Assembly (NCBI GenBank): GCA_002900995.3
Contig: CM035308.1
Location: 2,232,001 to 2,296,000 of the forward strand
Length of the DNA: 64,000 nt
Reading direction: 5' to 3'
From: Ganoderma boninense
Lineage: Eukaryota; Basidiomycota; Agaricomycetes; Polyporales; Polyporaceae
Below the pieces are notes generated by a model. The model had not been told where the DNA came from. It did no database searches and saw only the letters and a program-made list of their open reading frames with translations. The position numbers and the translations under genes were made by a program. This document shows positions 42,961 through 54,367 of this stretch, piece by piece (position 1 is the first letter of the stretch; each line of letters opens with the position of its first letter).

Positions 42961-44418
42961 CTAGCGAGACCATTGACGATCAACAATGTCATCACTCCCA
43001 CCAGTGTGGGTCTCATCTTCCCCATTCGACTCAATATCCCATGGAGGAGATGGAGAGCGCTCCTGATGGTGTGAAACATCTCGCACCTGAGACCGAGGTG
43101 CATCTGCACTTCCATACACCAAATCATGGTACCGCTCCTTTGAAATGATCCCCATCTCCACCTCCCTCATGCGAATACGGTTCTTCTCAAGCTCAAGTTG
43201 CTCGCGTCTATTGGCCTCCTCGCTCTCAAGGCGCTGCTGTACAAGACGGAGCGAATTCCTTGACAGTACATAAGATGCATAGCTGAACAGAAACAAGTTA
43301 GAATACGTACTGGGTCGCCTCAAGGAAGTGTTCCTCAAAAGTGCGCTTCTTCGGAACGGTCTTGATAGACTTGTCTGCCTTGGCCACAGCGGCAGCAAGG
43401 TGCTGCTGGTTGGGTGTCATGCTGGGAGGAGAGGGGAGTGTGACAGTGGACGAAGTGGCCGGAGTAGGCGTAGACGGTGGGATAGCCTGGGAGGGAAGCT
43501 GGTTGATGTCGAGTCCGCGCAAGGCTGGATCGATATTGCTGTTGATGATGGATGTCGTGGACGTGTGTGACTGCGAAGCAGGGGGTTGTACCTAGTAGTA
43601 GACAGTAGACTCGCCACGCGGACCAACACCGGTCGTGATCGCTACTGGGACTACATTCGGGCGGGTGCAGAGCAGCTGATGCATGCGGGGAAAGAACGGC
43701 CATCGTTTCTCGACTTGTTCTAGTATCCATAATCAGTAGCGGAGCAAATGACAAGTTTGAACATGCATGCCGACATACCCCACACATTCTTCACATGCTC
43801 CGGCGTATCATGATCCGGCCCATCACGGGGAACGCTCGCAATCCAAGCCGTCACGGACTCATCGTCGGGAGTGGCAGAATCCGAGGACTCTTGGGAGCCT
43901 TGAAGCCCAAGGTCGTCTTCAAGGACCGAGGTGTTCAGAACACCGCGGCCAGTTGACGTGACCTTGGTAGCAAGAGAGCGATATGTCGAGACGAGTCTAG
44001 GCATGCCATGGAAATGAATGATGAGAAAGAAGGCAACCGGAAGTACGTACGAAGCAATCCGGCCCTTGACACGATCACCGGCAACCGTGCTGTCAATGGC
44101 ATAGATCTTGGGAATTATTATCGAGGCGATACACTTGTGCACGGCGGTCTTGTGCTCCGCAGACGAGTTCTTGTAATGTGTTGGAGAGGATTCTGGCAGC
44201 AAGACATGTATACTCACCTGGTCTGACCTCTTTCCAAATAAAACCTTCCGATTCTCCTCTTTCTCGGCCTCCGTGATGAGAAGCCACATGAGATGAGAGC
44301 CGTTTGCACCCCAATCGACGTTCGGAATTTTTTGCTTCATAGCAGACGGAGTCGAGATGGAAGGTTGGTCTCCAGTCTGAGAGTTGCGTTGGCGCGGTTT
44401 CTTCTTCTTTGCACCCAT
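42961..44418 (-). CDS. Harbinger-associated Myb/SANT-like protein
   Basis: Minus-strand multi-exon gene. Start ATG 44418: MGAKKKKPRQRNSQ (basic), then a trihelix/Myb-like domain with VDWGANGSHLMWLLITEAEK (about 44330-44260), KTAVHKCIASIIIPKIYAID and RLVSTYRSLATKV. It continues with a Ser/Thr/Pro-rich middle (about 43420-43560), KKRTFEEHFLEAT (about 43330) and a helical Arg/Glu-rich segment (QQRLESEEANRREQLELEKN), ending DDIVDRQWSR. Introns carry GTGAGT or GTACGT donors near 44222, 44050 and 43310. In PIF/Harbinger elements the Myb-like partner binds the transposase and helps bring it to the ends. No obvious break. Confidence 0.85.
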
Positions 44419-44791
44419 GGCCATAGAAGATAGTATTATAAGATAGCAGCCGTAGAGTAGAGCGACAAGATGGAAGGGGGCGGAGAGCAAGCGCACGGTA
44501 ACACGAGGCTACGGAAAGTGTCGGGAGTCTGCGCGATGAGCGTGACTGGGCGGCTGTGACCATCGGCCAGCCCACAGCCGAAAATTCGAGCGCGACGAAA
44601 TTCGGGCGCTTTGAAAATACGCCAATTCTGAGCGTACCTAATGTTGTATCTCTATGGGATGTGCTATTGTAATGAAACGAAAAATAGGGTAGGTAGGGGA
44701 CACTGCAATGTACGTACGGTGTGATCGCGGACTTGGTGCGATCAAAACTGCGGGCGCTACAGCACCGACTTCAACACTCTCCCCTGATCGC

Positions 44792-47700
44792 TCAAGTCCC
44801 CAATCCCAGCATCTTCACCATCTCAAGCACTTTGGGCTTGGGCAGCGACTTGGTCAGGATGTCAGCAGGCATGTGCGACGTGCGCAGGTGCACCACCTCA
44901 ATGTGCCCCTTGGCCACCTCATCCCGCAGCCAGTAGAAGCGCAGGTCGAGGTGCTTCATCCGCCCATGGTGCTCTGGGTTCTTCGCCACAGAGAGCGCTG
45001 ACAGGTTGTCGATGCACATGCGAGAGGCAGAGGAGATGCTGTAGCCAAACTCAGTGAGCAGATTGCGCAGCCAGAGCATCTCCTGGCCACACGAGACTGC
45101 AGCGATGAACTCAGCCTCTGTGGTGGACAGAGCGACGAGGGACTGAAGACGACTCGACCAGGAGATGGCCCCAGTGCCCATCTTGATCACATAGCCAGAG
45201 GTGGAGCGACCAGTGTCAGGGCAGCCAGTGTGGTCTGTGTCGGTGTAGGAGGTGAACAGCTCTGGCTCTGGCGAGGGAGCATAGGTGAGCTTGTAGTCGA
45301 GGGTGCCCTTGATGTAGCGAAACAGGTGCTTGACTGCCTTCCAGTGTGCCATGCCAGGATGCTGTGAGAAGCGTGCGAGGTTGCCCACAGTGCGAGCGAT
45401 GTCTGGGCGAGTGGCCACTGCAAGATAAAACAAAGAGCCAACTGCCTGGATGTAGGGGATGTCCTGCATCGCACGGATGTCTGCTGGCGACGTGGGGGCC
45501 ATGTCTGCGCTGAGGCGGAGGCCAGGGTCCATGGGAGTGCTGACTGGGTCACAGTTGGAGAAGCCATATCGCTCGAGGATGTCCAGGGAGTACTGACGCT
45601 GCAAGATGGACAGGGAATGCTGCAAGCGGTCACGCTCAATCTGCACACCCAGCAGCCATGACGTGGAGCCCAGGTCTCGCAGTTTGAAGTGCTTGCGCAG
45701 GTCGTCCTTGACTCGCTGGATCGCTGCCTTGTCCTTGCCTGCAATGGTGATGTCGTCGACGAATACAGGGATGATGAGACGCACACCATCGCGCAGGTAC
45801 ACCCAGACACTGTGCTCACAGGTGAGGCGTTCAAAGCCCAGCTTGGTGAGCACCTTGTCGAGCTTCTCGTGCCAGCAGCGGCCAGCCTGCTTGAGGCCAT
45901 AGAGGGCCTTGCGGAGGCGCCACACCCACTGCGGAGTCTTCTCCTCAAACCCATCTGGCTGGCGCATGTAGACCTCCTCCTTGAGCTCACCATTGAGGTA
46001 GGCAGAGGAGATGTCCACCGACTCCAGTTCGAGGTCCTCAAGGGCTGCAATGGCGAGGATAGCGCGGATGGAGGCTCACTTGGGTGTAGGAGCAAAGGTC
46101 TTGTTGTACTCGAAGCCAGGGCGCTGTGAGAAGCCCTTGGCCACCAGTCTGCCCTTGTAGCATTCGATGGAGCCATCTACATTGCGCTTGACCCGGAACA
46201 CCCAGCGAGAGCCAATGGCCTTGCGACCAGGAGGGAGAAGAACAAGCTCGAAGGTGCCGTTCTCGACGAGGGACTGCAGCTCTTCCTGTGCTGCCTTGAG
46301 CCACTTGTTGCGCTCCTCAGGCTTGAGTGCCATGACCTCAGACATCGACGTGGGCTCCCCAAAGTGCTCCTGGCTGGCCTTCGACGCCTGCTCGACCACT
46401 GACTCGAATGCGACGTCCAGGGCATCGTCGTAGGACAGGTAGTCAACCAGGGGGTCAGAGTAGACATCGTCGAGGCCTGCCAGCATCGCATGGAGTGTGT
46501 CCTCATCGCTGCTGTCCCCTCGACCTATGAGGTCCAGCTCGTCGTCTGAGGACGTAGGACTCGGTGGGGGAGAGCGTGGATGGTTGGGGAATGCTCGATT
46601 AAGGCCAAGAGCAGCTGGTGCATCGACTGGAGCCTCAATGAGTGGATTGGGCGATGGGGAGCGTGCAGGCTGAGGAGACGGAGCAGGAGCAGGAGCAGGG
46701 GACACAGAGTGAATGTGAAGGCGCTGAGGAACGAGGTTTTGGCATTCAAGGGCATGCTCATTGAGGGAGCCTTGGGGGCGAGAGGCACGTGAGGGGAGCT
46801 GCTTGCGAGCGAGAGCTGGATAGGGCCTGAAACCTGGGTTTTGTGCTTGCTGGTGCGCAGATGGCGCAACGGGGTGAGCGACTGGTGCAGGAGGTGGCTG
46901 AGCAGGTGGAGGCATTGGTGAGCGAGCAGGGAGTTGTGCTGGTGGCGCAGGAGGTTGTGCAGGTGGTGGAGAGTCTGGTGGTGAAGGCGATCGAGCAGGA
47001 GATGGCTGGCGAGGTGGTGGAGGCGCAGGCTGTGGTGCAGGTGGCGCAGGAGGAGCAGGAGGAGCTGGAGGAGCTGGAGGCGCAGGAGGTGCAGGATCAT
47101 CATAGTCATCATCTCTCCCCTGATCATGCAGCTCTGGCACTCCTAGCACACCGTCGTCTGGTGGTGCTGCATTGTCAGGGCCTCCAGGGACATGCACATC
47201 GTCGAGGGGCAGGCCAAAGACATTGATGAAGGGCAAGTTACCAGGGAAGCACTGCTCGTCAAACACTGCATGTGACGAGACAATCACCTTCTTTGCTGCA
47301 GGGTCCCAGAACCGCCAGGCCTTGGTGCCATCCGGGTAGCCAATGAAGATGCACTTGCGCGTGTGGGGCTGCAGTGCCTTGCGGTCCTTCTTGCGGATGA
47401 GCACATAGGCCAGGCAGCCGAAAACTCGAAAGTAGGACACATCAGGCTTGCGCCCGTCGCCCTTCCAGGCTGTGTAGGGAATGCCACCGTCGAGCGCAGA
47501 GGTGGGCATGCGGTTGCGCGTGTGGACAAAGGTGGAGACGGCGTGGCACCAGAACGAAGGGGGCAGCTTGGACTGGGCAAGCAGGGCAGTGGCACCCTCA
47601 GATGTTGTCCTGTTTGCTCGCTCTGCCACGCCGTTCTGGTGGGGCTCGTCCAGCTCTGTGTGCTGCCTGTGGATGCCGTGCTCAGTGCAGAAGTCGATGA

Positions 47701-48955
47701 ACTCCTGGCCCATGTACTCGCCGCCCTTGTCGTCCCATGTGGCCTTGATGCGCAGCCCCAGGCAGTTCTCAGCATAGGCCTTGTACGCCTTGAAGGCTGC
47801 AAATGCATCGCTCTTGCGCTTGAGGTAGGCCAGGGCCCAGAAACGTGTCGCATCGTCGACAAACACCATCCAGTAGAGGTAGCCCTCAGGTGTGGGCACA
47901 GCAAGCTTGCCCTTGAGGTCTGTGTGCACCAGGGCAAGGCAAACGAACCGTCTGGAGGCGAAACGAGGGATGGAGTGGCGGTTGAGCTTGCCGGCCAGGC
48001 AGGGCTCACAAATGGCGCTGGGGGCACGCTTGGAGCGGATGGTGAGGCCCTTGACAAGCTCCTTGTTGACCACAGAGCGCAGATCGTCGAGATTGACATG
48101 GGAGCAGCGCTGGTGCCACAGGGCAAGGTCCTCGTCACAGGTGGTAGAGGTGGACATGGCAGACTTGGACTGGGAGAGGGTGTGGCCTAGGAGGTAGCTG
48201 ATGTTGTGCACGTTGACCTGGGCCTTGAAGCGCAGCTGCCCCTGGTGGTAGAACAGCACAGACGACGCAGAGAGCTCGACAGAGTAGCCCTTCTCCCGGG
48301 TGAGGTGGAAAATCGACAGGAGGTTGCTGGCCAGGGCAGGGACATGGAGGACGTCATGCAGGACGATGGCAGGGGGCAAAACTCTGTCCATCTCAGCTGG
48401 CTGGAACACCACAGAGCCCATACCCGCAGAGTAGACGATGTGGGAGTTGGCGAGGCAAATGGGGATGCTGTGGGGCGAGTAGGAGCAAAACCAGTGCCTG
48501 TGGGGGGTCATGTGGGCCGATGCACCCGTGTCTGTGTTCCACATGGTCGCAGCAGGGCTAGAGAGCGAGGAGGAGCGGTCTGGAGACACCTGGAGAGCAG
48601 AGGGGCAGTGAGAGTCGACCATGGCCACCCCAGCAGTGTGCTGGGGGGTGTCATCTGGCCTCACAGCATGAGATGACAAGCAGGTGGGCCCAGAAGCCAT
48701 ATCCCTGCGTTGGCACATGTGGGAGAGCTGGGGGACGAGCTGGGAGGCCTGGGGGGGCACCCTCTTGCTGGCAGTGCACTGGGCAAAGCACTGGGGCTTG
48801 GAGAGGATGGGGGTGGCACAGAAGGAGTAGGGAGGCAAGAATGACATACTGGGATCCATGGGCGCGACGTGGCAACGTGGCAACGAGGGGCCTGGGCGAT
48901 GACGTGGCGCGCGACGTGCTGGCAAAACGATGAGGCAAGGGGACGAAAATTGCAT
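44792..48955 (-). pseudogene. Copia-C polyprotein, gag mostly deleted, one nonsense codon
   Basis: The frame from 48955 holds a short leader, a remnant of the zinc knuckle (PQCFAQCTASK), protease WNTDTGASAHM, integrase (HTDLKG, DDKGGEY, NGVAERANR), the Pro/Ala-rich linker without the Copia-B frameshift, and the RT start up to FAPTPK, where TGG has become TGA (46076-46078). The rest (VDISSAYLNGEL, FVDDI, TTEAEF, ADILTKSLP) runs open to 44792. About 250 residues of gag present in Copia-B are missing. It cannot form particles by itself, but could be mobilised by intact relatives. Confidence 0.94.
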
Positions 48956-49090
48956 CCTGGAGCGAAGAGAGGAGGAGCCAGTCCCAGAGCGAGCAGATGC
49001 GTCAAGCAGAGGGAGCAGGAGAGGAGTGGGGGCTGGGTGAGGCCAGAGAGCGAATGGACAAGCGAAATTTGGAGTCCTGAGGTGCTGAGA

Positions 49091-49107
49091 GCGCAGGGCT
49101 CATAACC
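49091..49107 (-). other. Copia-C primer-binding site (initiator tRNA-Met half)
   Basis: GCGCAGGGCTCATAACC next to the 5' LTR, identical to Copia-B. Confidence 0.85.
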
Positions 49108-49534
49108 TGTTGGCTGCAGTGGGCCTCAGGACATCACAATGGCCTGTGTCAAGCTCTGTAAAGTCTATATTGCTGGAAACTAAGATATGCTACTCATCTG
49201 TGTCAAGCTCTGTAAAGTCTAAGGACAACAGAGCCTGACAGAGGCGTCGATACAGCTCATGGAGCACGTGCTAGGTAGAGTATGTAACCCTGTGCTACTG
49301 GCGCCGTTATGGCGCCCAGGGAGCGAGAATTGCGGACTGTACAGTGTAAAGTAGAGCAGGATGCAGATCTAAGCTAGTTGGAGTCTCTAATGAAGACAAT
49401 GTTGTATCTGTATGGGATGTGCTACTGTAACGAAACGAAAAATAGGGTAAGTAGGGGACACTGCAATGTACGTACGGTGCGATCACGGACTTGGTGTGAT
49501 CAAAACTGCGGGCGCTACAGCACCGACTTCAACA
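49108..49534 (-). repeat. Copia-C 5' LTR
   Basis: 427 bp, TGTTGGCTGCAG ... GACTTCAACA on the plus strand; one base longer than the others through a small insertion (AAGGACAACAGAG). Confidence 0.93.
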
Positions 49535-50546
49535 GAGCTTGTATATGAGCACATCCTGAAGCTACATGGCCTTCCACGGCAAGTCATCTCAGATAGGGGA
49601 ACACAGTTCGCGAGCACACTCTTCAAGGAGTTTTGCAAGAAGCTGGGAATCCGGGCATCAATGTCAATGGCATACCACCCTCAGAAGGATGGACAGACAG
49701 AATGGGTCAACCAGTCACTGGAACAATACTTGCGGATATTCACTGAACACCGACCTAACAACTGGGCCACCCTCCTTGCCTCAGCAGAGTTTTCATACAA
49801 CAACATAGCACATGAGTCTACTGGCCTGTCCCCCTTCTTCGTCGAGTATGGCCACAACCCCAAGATGGCTCTGGACGTAGAAGGAGAGCTGGGCTTCCCA
49901 ACTCTTGAAGAAATCTTCCAAAACCACACAGAAACCCAAGAACAGGCACAAGCCTCTCTGACTTTGGCCGCTGAGCGGATAAAGTGGTACTACGACTAGT
50001 ACAAGAGCCAGGTGCTGTTCAAGGTTGGAAACAAAGTCTTGCTCAAAAGAAAGGATCTCAAGATCAAGCAGTCAGCTGCCAAGTTGTCAGCCAAAAACTT
50101 TGGCCCCTATGAGATTGTCGAGCAAGTAGGACCTGCAGACTTCAAACTCTAGCTGCCTTCACAGAACAAGGTCCACCCAGTTTTCCATGCCTCAAAGCTT
50201 ATTCCCTACCATGAAGATGAGATTGGTGACCGAAACCCAGCCAAGCCTGACCTCATCGAAGTAGAAGGCCATGACAAGTTTGAAGTTGAAAAGATACTTG
50301 ACTCAAAGACCTACTATGAATATGTCTACTACTTGGTGAAGTGGTCAGGATACGATGTTAGTGAAGCTACTTGGGAGCCAGTACAGAACATCAAACATTG
50401 CAAACCTGTTAGATGAATTCCATGTTGCACACCCAGAGGTCCCACAGCCCCTCTTGCTCACAAATCCGTGCCCAGTCCAGAGGCAGTTTAACTGGTATGT
50501 TTGGCTTGAACGTTTCACTAGAGCTCAAGTCTTAAAGAGGGGGTAG
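49535..50546 (+). pseudogene. Gypsy-3 integrase and chromodomain (different chromovirus)
   Basis: Cut at its 5' side by Copia-C. Order: integrase core with VISDRGTQFAS and YHPQKDGQTEWVNQSLEQYL (second D and E; 49585-49730), NNWATLLASAEFSYNN, a break at WYYD-stop-YKSQ (TAG, about 49997), C-terminal domain KNFGPYEIVEQVGPADFKL-stop-LPS (about 50150), [12 protein letters not shown], chromodomain [20 protein letters not shown] then [17 protein letters not shown] (50280-50390), a frameshift, and a tail ending at 50546 in AAAGAGGGGGTAG, a polypurine tract. Sequence is distinct from Gypsy-1/2/4/5. Confidence 0.88.
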
Positions 50547-50885
50547 TGTCACAGTTTTTTGTGCCACATTTGGTCTGGCATCTTATCAGGACAAGTGATC
50601 TCTCAGTTCATCTTATCTTTTCCTTTATCTTATTTCTTCCTTCCATTCCTATGTAGTATATAAAGGGCTGTGATGTGAGATCAGGAACCTCAGATTTTGT
50701 CTTCTGTTCTTCTATCCCTTCTACTGTAGGCAGCCTAGCAGCCCCTGCCCCTCTGTGCCTTCTAGTCTAGGCAATCTATCATTTTCCCTTCTGTTGCCAC
50801 CCTCTTATATATGTACTATCCTACAACTCAATAAAGTACTAAAAAGTATTATCAGGCATGTAGATCTATATCCAGGGTGTTATCA
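50547..50885 (+). repeat. Probable Gypsy-3 3' LTR
   Basis: Starts TGTCACAG right after the polypurine tract and contains TATATAAAGG (about 50657) and AATAAAG (about 50830) as promoter and poly(A) signals. The end at GGTGTTATCA (about 50885) is a guess. Confidence 0.5.
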
Positions 50886-51899
50886 GTAGTCACCAGTTTA
50901 CTCCCCTCTGACAATTTTTTCATTTGCCTGATAAAACATGTAGTTACAGGGTCAGATAGCAGCCAATTACAGCTATCCAATGCAACAAAGTTGAGAGAAA
51001 ACAGGTAAGAAGCCATTGAGTTATAACTTGTTGAAGCCAAGGGGGACCCCTTGGGGTAGTAAGGCATTTCTGAGAGGAGTGTCTTACTGCCTGTCTTAAA
51101 GTATCTTACACCCCAGTGTACATTTGATCTATTAGCTATATCTCATCCATTTGTTGACCAATTTGGATAGTTTTAGGCTTGTTGAAAAGCAGCTACAAAG
51201 GGCTTTCAAGTAGTGTATATAATCTACTCAGCTACCACCACCTACATATATGTCAGAGGGAGGTAGATCTAGGTACCACTGATAATAGACTCTATATAGA
51301 TCATTAGAGGAGATAGTAGTATACACTGCATGGTTACAAACAGTGCTATTGCATGCATAGGATACAAAAGAGAGCCAGTGGATTGGCCCAGAACTGCCCA
51401 AGATATGGGCCAAACAGTGGGGAGGGAAGTAGTCATGAGAAGGGGTCTATGGTTGGAAAGCCCTTACACAGGGCTTTTCGGACATATAAGGAGCAAAAAA
51501 AAGCCAAGAACCAAAGGAGATATAGGGGAAGAAGTTGACTATAGGTAACTATTGATGCCACTCTCATATAGTAGCAACTAGGTGCACCTATATGCAGCTT
51601 GCATGCCTAGAATACACTTATTAGTAGCTACCAGATGCAAAACAAACAAAGCCAATTGGTCTAGTGCTTTCCAAGGTGCATATACCTGTCCTCCAGGAGG
51701 AGAGGATATATGCACCGGAAGAACCACTGGAAGGGTTTGGGTGTGAGAGGGGGCATTTTATTCATGTGATGGAGCATGCGTGCAAAAATGGCCGAGATAT
51801 AGGCCAAACATTCTCCCCTAGAGTGACTATAGAGGGGCCATTAGTATATGTTATGACCATTGCTGTATGGTCATATTGGGTGTATTAGAAGCATGCTAA
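50886..51899. other. Non-coding region with small palindromes
   Basis: No gene. CCAAGGGG-GA-CCCCTTGG lies at about 51038; a longer imperfect hairpin with arms GGTGCATATA..TCCTCC and its complement is at about 51677-51718. Possibly LTR or MITE debris. Confidence 0.45.
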
Positions 51900-52359
51900 T
51901 GTCATGAACGGCACGCTCGGCACCTACCCCGGTGTCTCTCTTTCCCTTTTTGGACTGTTTGCCTCCCGCGTCGTCCCTATTGTCCTCCGTTGTTTAGCAA
52001 ACCCGTCCCTTGTTCTTGGAGTACAATAACTCCTGTTACTCATTGTTCCCGTCGTCATTGTACTACATGCCATTGTTCTTCCACTGGTTCCTGTATCCAT
52101 AGTTACCTATTGTTCCTGGTTCCCATTGTCCGTTACATGTATATAAGACCTGTACTTCGCTACCTAGAGACCTCAGTTTTGACCTCTTGTCTCCAGGTAA
52201 GCCTCACTGTATTCTTGCTTGTTAGTTACTCGCTCAATACATCTTGTCTCCAGCCTGACTCTTGAGCCTTGCTCTGCTCTCGCTGCACAAGTGCTCATCG
52301 ACACCCTTGCTCGTCTCGTAAGCCTCCTCCCTGATCTTACTCGACAGCCAGTCATAACA
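51900..52359 (+). repeat. Gypsy LTR (probably solo)
   Basis: TGTCATGAACGG ... CCAGTCATAACA, 460 bp, same family as the LTR pieces at 4504-4992. Flanks GCTAA and TTCTT do not match, and no primer-binding site is evident after it. Confidence 0.7.
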
Positions 52360-53319
52360 TTCTTCTTCAGCTCCTTAAAACTAATCTTGCTGACCTCCTT
52401 GTAGAACCACTTAATTTGTTGTCACTGAGAGTGTGTCCACTCTAAGCTATGTGTGTCAATGTTTGTGCTAATCTACTCTAGTTGATCAGTGATGTGCTAG
52501 ATGGCCAAAATATGGAGGGCTGGAAGGTTGATAAGGAGGCCCTTGTAGTCAATGATGGCTTGGAGGTGGATAAAAACAGTGTCGACCTTGGACTTAGCAA
52601 TAGCAAGGTTGTCCCTTGGGTTGATACAGCTAAAACTGGGAAGTGGAGTGGCTGAGATCCAGTACTTGAGAGGCAGAGGTGGAACACGGGGAGCAGTGGT
52701 CTGGACAGGGGTAGGAGCCTGGGCACAAACTGGCCTAGATAACAGCTAGGACAGGGGGATGGATAGGGGCAGGGCTTTATGCTGAGGGACAAGAGGTGCA
52801 TGCTCCTTGTGCCTCTGCACAATCTGCAAGTACACAAGAGATCTGTTCCTGGACTGGGAGGTGACCATGCCTCTTAGTGTGGCAATGGGTAAACTTTTAG
52901 AAACCAAACTCCTTGGAGGGGAAGGGGATGGGGGATGATAAACATTTATACAACTCCTGAGGGGAGAGATAGATGGCTGGCTAGTGGGGGCACTAAGCCA
53001 GGGGCCTGTGGGTTAAATTTGTCTAATGTCACAGCCAATCAACTACATCACTAAACAAACAAACAAGGGCTCACTGATGGGGCACACAGGGGGTGGCAAC
53101 AAAAGAGAAAAGGATAGATTATCTAGACTAGAAGGTGCAAAGGGGCAGGGGCTGTTAGGCTGCCTACAGTGGAAGGGAGGGAAGAACAGAGGACAGGATC
53201 AGAATTATATTGTTAAGACCAGACCAGCTGCTGAGCCAGCTATGCTAGAAGAATGCAATGTCAAGCTTGGCTTGACACTTGGCTGATACTATATATATAT
53301 TTTGTAATGCCCATTCATA
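52360..53319. other. No recognised gene
   Basis: Weak minus-strand frames with Pro/Ser-rich stretches (about 52490-52840) could be decayed retrotransposon gag. Nothing firm. Confidence 0.4.
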
Positions 53320-53812
53320 ACCAAAATAGTGCACATTCACCACAACATCCCACCTGCTGGACACCCTAGCCAGGCAAAGACAGTGGAGTTGGTTATATAG
53401 AACTACTGGTGGCCAGGCATGGCAAAGTTCATTAAGGATTACATTGAGACCCTCAACACCTGTCACTGTAGCAAAACTTCACATGCTAAGCCACATGGTC
53501 CTCTTCAACCCAATGAGATCCCAGATGGCCCAGGCCAAGTGATTACTTGTGACTTCATCACTGGACTGCCAGAGGTAGATGGGTACAATGCACTTCAGCT
53601 TATTGCTGATCAGCATAGAAAGATTATTTATCTTATTTTATGCATTAAGAAAATCAAAATAGAAGAGACTGCAGACAGCTTCATTAGAGAATGGTTCTAT
53701 CCACATAGGCTTCTGTGAACGATTATCTTTGATCAAGAAACCCTATTTTTTTAGGAAGTTCTTCTATACAATTCTTAAAGGCCTCAATATAAAAAGTGCA
53801 ATGTCCACTGCC
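53320..53812 (+). pseudogene. Gypsy-4 integrase fragment
   Basis: Close relative of Gypsy-1: HHNIPPAGHPSQAKTVELVI, YWWPGMAKFIKDYIETLNTC, then DFITGLPEVDGYNALQLIAD with the first catalytic Asp, and REWFYPHRLL. Stops are frequent. It ends in the segment equal to GLNI..AMSTA, where hAT-B begins; the last 8 bp, CCACTGCC, are the likely target duplication on this side. Confidence 0.85.
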
Positions 53813-54367
53813 TAGGGCTGAACACGGATCAACCTATGGGTGAGCTGGATCTGAACCTGCGGGTACATATTGTCCCCAGGGCTCGATCCGGATCTGCACA
53901 GATCTGATCTGCAAACTGAGCCGGATCCGCAGATCCGAACTTGCAACCTGCGGGTAGAGCCGCCAAGTGAGTCGGATCTGCAGTGTACCTGTGGGTATAG
54001 CAGATCCGAAAATGAAAGATATATATTATAAGTAATACATGTTCTACAGCCATGCGTACCAACGATTACAACTCTAAGAAAGGCTCAAACATCGAGACAA
54101 GGGGTCACTTCGAACTTTGCACTAATCAAGCACATTAGGCACTGGCACCCGGTTGAAAACATCTAAGTCGTACAATCGCAGCTTTGCAAGAATGTTGTGA
54201 AGAGATCATTAATGCCAATACTGTTCTTTATTCATCTTAAGTCCATTCAAGCATGTACAATGTCATTGGGCTCAAAGACGTAGTGAGAGGACCCACAAGG
54301 CTCAAGCTACGAGGCAGATAAAGTCATGCATCTATTGAAGTTCCTCGCCCTCGGTACATAACGTTAT

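Larger units (their letters stand above)
41335..44639 (+). mobile_element. PIF/Harbinger DNA transposon, complete, two genes
   Basis: 3305 bp with terminal inverted repeats starting AGGTACGCTCAGAATTGGC and continuing, with small differences, for about 65 bp (to GGCTGTG / CACAGCC). Flanked by a 3-bp duplication AAT (41332-41334, 44640-44642); the empty site GACAATGTTG is seen in the other Copia-C LTR. It encodes a DDE transposase (plus) and a Myb-like protein (minus), the standard Harbinger pair. Confidence 0.95.
40790..44776 (-). repeat. Copia-C 3' LTR, split into three pieces
   Basis: LTR pieces 40790-40934, 41183-41334 and 44640-44776, each following insertion adding a copy of its target. 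Removing the 248-bp element plus one GATAC, and the 3305-bp Harbinger plus one AAT, leaves exactly 426 bp, the length of the other LTRs. Confidence 0.93.
40790..49534 (-). mobile_element. Copia-C, gag-deleted copia with nested insertions in its 3' LTR
   Basis: Same family as Copia-A/B. The 5' LTR is at 49108-49534; the 3' LTR spans 40790-44776 because a tRNA-bearing element and a Harbinger are inserted in it. The flanks CAGCC (40785-40789) and GAGCT (49535-49539) do not match, and the outside sequences are unrelated (a TET-like pseudogene on one side, gypsy integrase on the other). Confidence 0.93.
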
